64,000 nucleotides of DNA from positions 2,728,001 to 2,792,000 of the forward strand of contig NZ_AP024652.1 in NCBI RefSeq assembly GCF_019977315.1. The letters run 5' to 3'. Shown here piece after piece: positions 60,172-64,000 of this stretch. The translations under genes and the position numbers were made by a program. The notes under the pieces were generated by a model. It made no database searches and was not told the origin of the DNA. It saw only the letters and a program-made list of their open reading frames with translations. Source of the stretch: Arthrobacter sp. StoSoilB22 (lineage in GTDB: Bacteria; Actinomycetota; Actinomycetes; Actinomycetales; Micrococcaceae). How positions within the stretch are numbered: the stretch's first letter is position 1; each line of letters opens with the position of its first letter.

Positions 60172-61647
60172 TTAGCCCTCCGAGCCATGGCCGATCCGGG
60201 CGTACACGTCAGGCTGAGAGCGCCGGAGCCGCAATCCCCACATGACGCCAACCAGCCCAGGCAGCAGCACCAGCATCGGGAGGACGAACGTCGCCGCCGT
60301 TGACTCGGTCTGCCCCAGCAAGACGTTGAAGTTGGCCATGATGAGCACAAAGACGATAGCCAGAAGCACGAACCCCAGGCCGGGAGCGATCACCCTGACC
60401 CACAGGCCCGCCCCGTGCTGCTGCCGGCGGAAGAACCCGATCACCGCCACCGACACTACGGTCATGAGCAGCACGAGCCCCATGGCTCCGCTGTTGGTGA
60501 GCCATGTGAACATGGTCAGCACGGGGTACAGCTCGCCCAGTTCGGAACCCGCACCGGCAATGGCAAAGGCGACGGTTACGACGACGGCAATCACCGTCTG
60601 CGCCAGCGAACCGGCGAACGGCGCCCCGCTTTCGGTCCGCACCTTCGCCAGCGCAGACGGCAGGACGCGCTCGCGACCCAGGGAGAAAAAATAGCGGGCC
60701 ACCGCGTTGTGGAAGCTAACGAGTGCGGCGAAGAGGCTGGTGACAAAGAGGACCTGGGCGATGTCGCTGAGCAACACGCCACCGTGGTCGCCCAGGAAGG
60801 CGAAGATCATGTCCGGGCCATTAGTGGTGGCAGTCTCAATCACGGCGGACGGTCCCGCTCCCACGGTCATGGCCCAGGCAGAGACTGCATAGAAGACAGC
60901 GATGATGCCAACCGCAGCAAACGTTGCCCTTGCGACCGTGCGTTGTGGGTCCTTGGACTCTTCACCATAAATGGCGGCGGATTCGAATCCCATGAAAGCG
61001 GCGATGCCGAAGGAGAGTACCGCTCCGATACCGGGAACGAACAGGCTTTCGGGGCTTAGAGTTGCAGCGCTGATACCTTCTGGAGCCACCGCGAGGCTGA
61101 TGACGTCGTACACAATGACCACCAGGAACTCCAGTGCCACCAGGACGCCAAGGACTTTAGCGGACAGGTCCACCCTGTTCACCCCCAGCCATCCGACGAT
61201 CGCGATGCACACCAGCACGGGGAGCCACCACGGCATGCTGATACCAAGGCGGGCGGACAGCAGTGACGAGACCGTAAAGCCGAACAGCCCGTAGATGCCC
61301 ACTTGCATCAGGTTGTATGCCATGAGGGCGATCAGTGACGCGCCCACCCCGGCTGGCCTTGAGATGCCCTGCGCAACGTATGCGTAAAACGCTCCTGCGT
61401 TGGTGACGTGCCGGCTCATGGCGGCGTATCCCACGGCGAAAAGCGCCAGAATTGCACCAAGGATCAAGAAGGACAACGGCACGCCGGTGACCCCGGTGAC
61501 CGCGAAAGTGGTGGTCACGCCGCCCGCCAGCACGGTCAGCGGCGCCGAGGCCGCGATAATCATGAAGGTTACTGCCGGTACGCCGAGCCGACCCTTGGTG
61601 CTTACGGCTCCGGGGGCGCTGCCCTTGACGGGGTTGTCCACGCTCAT
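60172..61647 (-). CDS. APC-family amino-acid/polyamine permease
   Basis: This 491-aa membrane protein has about 12 TM segments. It starts at ATG 61647 with GGAGC 7 nt upstream; an in-frame extension to 62157 overlaps the divergent AraC gene and is spurious. The first TM region has RLGVPAVTFMIIAASAPLTVLAGG, TM6 has FMGFESAAIYGEESKDPQRTVARA, which fits amino-acid/polyamine permeases such as YhdG or PotE. Substrate unknown. It shares a promoter region with the AraC gene. Confidence 0.93.
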   Translation of the reverse strand: MSVDNPVKGSAPGAVSTKGRLGVPAVTFMIIAASAPLTVLAGGVTTTFAVTGVTGVPLSFLILGAILALFAVGYAAMSRHVTNAGAFYAYVAQGISRPAGVGASLIALMAYNLMQVGIYGLFGFTVSSLLSARLGISMPWWLPVLVCIAIVGWLGVNRVDLSAKVLGVLVALEFLVVIVYDVISLAVAPEGISAATLSPESLFVPGIGAVLSFGIAAFMGFESAAIYGEESKDPQRTVARATFAAVGIIAVFYAVSAWAMTVGAGPSAVIETATTNGPDMIFAFLGDHGGVLLSDIAQVLFVTSLFAALVSFHNAVARYFFSLGRERVLPSALAKVRTESGAPFAGSLAQTVIAVVVTVAFAIAGAGSELGELYPVLTMFTWLTNSGAMGLVLLMTVVSVAVIGFFRRQQHGAGLWVRVIAPGLGFVLLAIVFVLIMANFNVLLGQTESTAATFVLPMLVLLPGLVGVMWGLRLRRSQPDVYARIGHGSEG

Positions 61648-61664
61648 AGTGTGCTCCTGCCTCG

Positions 61665-61709
61665 GTGCCGCTGGAGATTGCGCGGCACGGTGTGTGTCAT
61701 TCCGCAATC
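61665..61709. promoter_or_regulatory. Overlapping inverted repeats in APC/AraC gap
   Basis: GTGCCGC (61665-61671) pairs with GCGGCAC (61682-61688), and GATTGCG (61676-61682) pairs with CGCAATC (61703-61709). Two overlapping repeats lie 18 nt above the APC start. AraC-type proteins usually bind direct or mixed repeats, so a role for these is unproven. The rest of the gap to 61882 has no other feature I recognise. Confidence 0.4.
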
Positions 61710-61882
61710 TTCCACCGCAGCGGCGTCGCGTGACTTGTCTCACACGGCAGGGAGTTTGTCGCTGCACGCAAGCACGAGCCCATGCGGGCGCCGGTGTAGA
61801 ATCGTGGGCAAGCTCACGCCCGCAAACCCGGCATTCCCTGCCCCAGTGGCACCGGCGCCGCGGGCCACTGAAAAGGAGTTTG

Positions 61883-62857
61883 ATGACCGTCGCGGCTGAT
61901 ATGGGCCCCGCAACTGTGGAAACCATTGTGGCGGAGTCGTTCCAGGAGTGGAGCAAAGCAATCTCCAGCTCTTTCGTGCCCCTGCTGGCTACGGGCCCCA
62001 ACAGCTCTTCCTTCCCGGGCACTGACTTCCACGGCATGATGAGGGCACGAGTGCTGGGGCAGATCTCCGTGGTGGAGATTACAGCCGGGCCCCACACTGT
62101 GCTTCGCACGCCGGAGCTGATTGCCAAGTCCACGGGGCGCTTTTTCAAACTCAGCATCCAGCTCGGTGGATCGGGCCGCCTGGTTCAGGACGAGCGCGAG
62201 GCCGTGCTCCGCCCCGGGGACCTCTCCATCTACGACACCTCGCGTCCGTATCAATTAACCTTCGACGACGACTTCCGCACGTTGGTGCTCATGTTCCCGC
62301 ACGTTTTGTTGGACTTGCCCGCCGAAGCCATGGGACATGTGACAGCCTTGCGAATTCCGGGCGATGAGGGCCTGGGCGAGCTCATCAGCCCCTTCCTGGT
62401 GAAACTGGCCGACAACCTTGAGGCCCTCTCCGGGGCCAATGGACTCCGGTTGGTCCACAACGCCTTGGACCTGGTCACTACACTTTTCAACGGTGAGCTC
62501 GATCAACTGATCGAGACGGGCAGGGATCCGCATCTGCTGCTGCTTGGCCGCATTCACGACTACATCGAGGCCAACCTCGGTGATCCTGGACTCTCCCCCG
62601 GAAGCATTGCCGCGGCCCACTACATCTCAACGCGGCATCTGCACGACCTCTTCCAGGAAATCGGGACCACGGTAGCCTCCTCCATCAGGCAACGGCGACT
62701 GGAACGGTGCCGGCGGGACCTTAGAGATCCTGTGCTGGCCGATCGACCTGTAACAGCCATCGCGGCGCGGTGGGGGTTCACCGATGCAGCCCATTTCAGC
62801 CGCATCTTCCGCGCAGCTTTCGGGAACTCCCCCACCGGCTACCGCAGTGCCGCATAG
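61883..62857 (+). CDS. AraC-family transcriptional regulator
   Basis: This 324-aa protein starts at ATG 61883 after AAAAGGAG. It has an N-terminal AraC-binding-like cupin domain (VLRPGDLSIYDTSRPYQLTFDDDF, about 110-132) and a C-terminal double helix-turn-helix (LSPGSIAAAHYISTRHLHDLFQEIGTTVASSIRQRRLERCRRDL and AIAARWGFTDAAHFSRIFRAAFGNSPTGYR). It is divergent from the APC permease gene and probably activates it on a ligand the permease imports. Confidence 0.94.
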   Translation: MTVAADMGPATVETIVAESFQEWSKAISSSFVPLLATGPNSSSFPGTDFHGMMRARVLGQISVVEITAGPHTVLRTPELIAKSTGRFFKLSIQLGGSGRLVQDEREAVLRPGDLSIYDTSRPYQLTFDDDFRTLVLMFPHVLLDLPAEAMGHVTALRIPGDEGLGELISPFLVKLADNLEALSGANGLRLVHNALDLVTTLFNGELDQLIETGRDPHLLLLGRIHDYIEANLGDPGLSPGSIAAAHYISTRHLHDLFQEIGTTVASSIRQRRLERCRRDLRDPVLADRPVTAIAARWGFTDAAHFSRIFRAAFGNSPTGYRSAA

Positions 62858-62860
62858 CGG

Positions 62861-64000
62861 TTACCCCTGAGGTTGGCGCATCATCACCAAGGATGTGAGG
62901 ACACCCAGCAGCAACAGCCCTGCTGCAGCCGCCATCGAGACGACAAAGGCTGCGCCCGGCCCCTGCGTTTGCGCCAATTGCCCGGCCAGGTAGGAGCCCA
63001 ACGCTGTTCCTGCCACGATTCCGCTGGCGAGCGCCGTCATCACAGTGGCCATGCGACCGGCTGGAGCCACCACGCCGCCGATGCTGAAGACGGTGACCAT
63101 CACTGGCCCCACGGGGATTCCCAGTATCAGCAGGACAAAGATCATGGGCCAAATACCAGCAGGGAGAAGCAACAGGAGCGACAAAACGGACATCGCCAGC
63201 GCTGCGGCGACCCAACGGGAAGCCAGACTGAACCGTTGCGGCCAGAAAGCTACAGACAGCGCCGCCACAGCTGAACTAAGCCCCATCACTGCATACAGCA
63301 GTCCGGCGATCTCGGCCGTAGCGTACTGCGCCGAGAAGGCACTCAGCGCGTTCTGGGTAGCTCCAAAGAACGTACCCATGCACACCATGGCCACCACGGG
63401 AACGGCCACCACGGCTCCGGCCCAACGATGACGCCGCTGCGCAGGGACTTGGGCGGAGTGCTCGCCAATAGAGGCTTGTCCATTGGAAGGCGCGACGCCG
63501 GTACGCGGCTTGCGGGGTGCGGGCACCACCGCGTGTTGGCTTGGATGGACGGCGAAGGCCGGAACCAGGGTGATGGTCATGACAGCGGCCAAAGCGAGCG
63601 GCAACCAGGGTGCCACCAAGCTGGCAAGAACACCCACCAAGGCGGGGCCCAGGACAAAAGTGACCTCGTCAGCGGTGCCTTCATAGGACAGAGCGGTATC
63701 AAGGTCGGCCCGGTTGGCTGCTACGCTTCTGGCCCCGTTTGCTGCAGCCGGGGACAAATTACGGGTGGTCAGCGCCATCCACCGAACACGGGCCATGGGC
63801 CCCACCTGGGGACAACTGGCGCCAGCGAGAAAGGCCACAATGAGGACACCAGCCGCCTCGCCCTCGGAACCGTAACCGGTAGTGAGGTACGCAGCAGCAA
63901 GGAGCCCCACTACAGCAAGGGTGTTGACCACTGCCGCCACAAGCAGCACGATCCGTTGCCCGGCTCTGTCGGCCAGGGAGCCCAGGACGGGAGCCCCCAC
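62861..64000 (-). CDS. MFS transporter, 5' end cut by window edge
   Basis: The visible 379 residues include about 11 TM segments and begin with GAPVLGSLADRAGQRIVLL, which is the loop 2-3 MFS motif (GxxxDRxGxR), so about 50-60 N-terminal residues lie beyond position 64000. A proline/arginine-rich loop (PRKPRTGVAPSNGQ) separates the two halves near residue 170. The in-frame GTG at 64000 is not a real start. Drug or sugar exporters of this family share the motif; substrate unknown. Its stop is 4 nt after the end of the convergent AraC gene. Confidence 0.85.
   Translation of the reverse strand: MGAPVLGSLADRAGQRIVLLVAAVVNTLAVVGLLAAAYLTTGYGSEGEAAGVLIVAFLAGASCPQVGPMARVRWMALTTRNLSPAAANGARSVAANRADLDTALSYEGTADEVTFVLGPALVGVLASLVAPWLPLALAAVMTITLVPAFAVHPSQHAVVPAPRKPRTGVAPSNGQASIGEHSAQVPAQRRHRWAGAVVAVPVVAMVCMGTFFGATQNALSAFSAQYATAEIAGLLYAVMGLSSAVAALSVAFWPQRFSLASRWVAAALAMSVLSLLLLLPAGIWPMIFVLLILGIPVGPVMVTVFSIGGVVAPAGRMATVMTALASGIVAGTALGSYLAGQLAQTQGPGAAFVVSMAAAAGLLLLGVLTSLVMMRQPQG

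Overview
The window looks like a chromosomal segment of a high-GC actinobacterium of the Micrococcaceae, most likely Arthrobacter or Paenarthrobacter. The reasons are many GTG/TTG starts, actinobacterial versions of IlvBNC, SerA, Mqo and GltX, the NrtR-nadABC-nifS unit, and a free-standing ilvBNC leader peptide. It reads as ordinary core genome with metabolic and transport islands. I saw no phage, integrase, IS element, CRISPR array or known defence cassette.

Layout. 1-4.1 kb (minus strand): a partial dynamin-like GTPase, tRNA-Glu and tRNA-Gln, a HAD phosphatase and gltX. 4.1-8.4 kb (minus): an FAH-family hydrolase, an MBL-fold hydrolase, ilvE and leuB, with a 32-bp tandem repeat upstream of the MBL gene. 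8.5-13.8 kb (plus): a histidine kinase/LuxR regulator pair followed by a MacB-type ABC transporter. 13.9-19.1 kb (minus): metG and a second FtsX-type ABC transporter. 19.2-26.7 kb (minus): serA, then ilvC, ilvN, ilvB with a Val-rich leader peptide and attenuator, then ilvD. With leuB and ilvE this gives most of branched-chain amino acid synthesis. 26.9-32.7 kb (plus, except a MarR gene): an acidic single-TM protein, a PQQ-type sugar dehydrogenase lipoprotein, two tandem tRNA-Lys genes, a MarR regulator, a peroxiredoxin, tRNA-Leu and an orphan peptide-type binding lipoprotein. 32.8-45.2 kb: mqo, a large RND exporter, a luciferase-like oxidoreductase with its MarR regulator, and small membrane or envelope proteins.

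45.2-51.1 kb (minus) is a tightly packed NAD operon, nrtR-nadA-nadB-nadC-nifS, behind a 27-bp palindrome that is probably the NrtR operator. 51.3-56.7 kb carries an Lrp regulator divergent from an amino-acid permease, then an E1alpha/E1beta 2-oxoacid dehydrogenase pair. A 109-residue lone lipoyl domain and an alpha/beta hydrolase follow in place of a normal E2 acyltransferase. This arrangement resembles a split form of the AcoC-type E2 and is the most unusual gene set here. 56.7-64 kb holds regulator/transporter pairs: MarR, phosphoribosyltransferase, MHS-type MFS with a divergent IclR, APC permease with a divergent AraC, and an MFS gene cut by the window edge.

Non-coding structure is rich. 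There are five tRNAs, many hairpin terminators, an attenuator, several palindromic candidate operators, and a short motif family (core GATGTGAGAGA) found both in the 32-bp tandem repeat and near a 20-bp hairpin at 13.8 kb.
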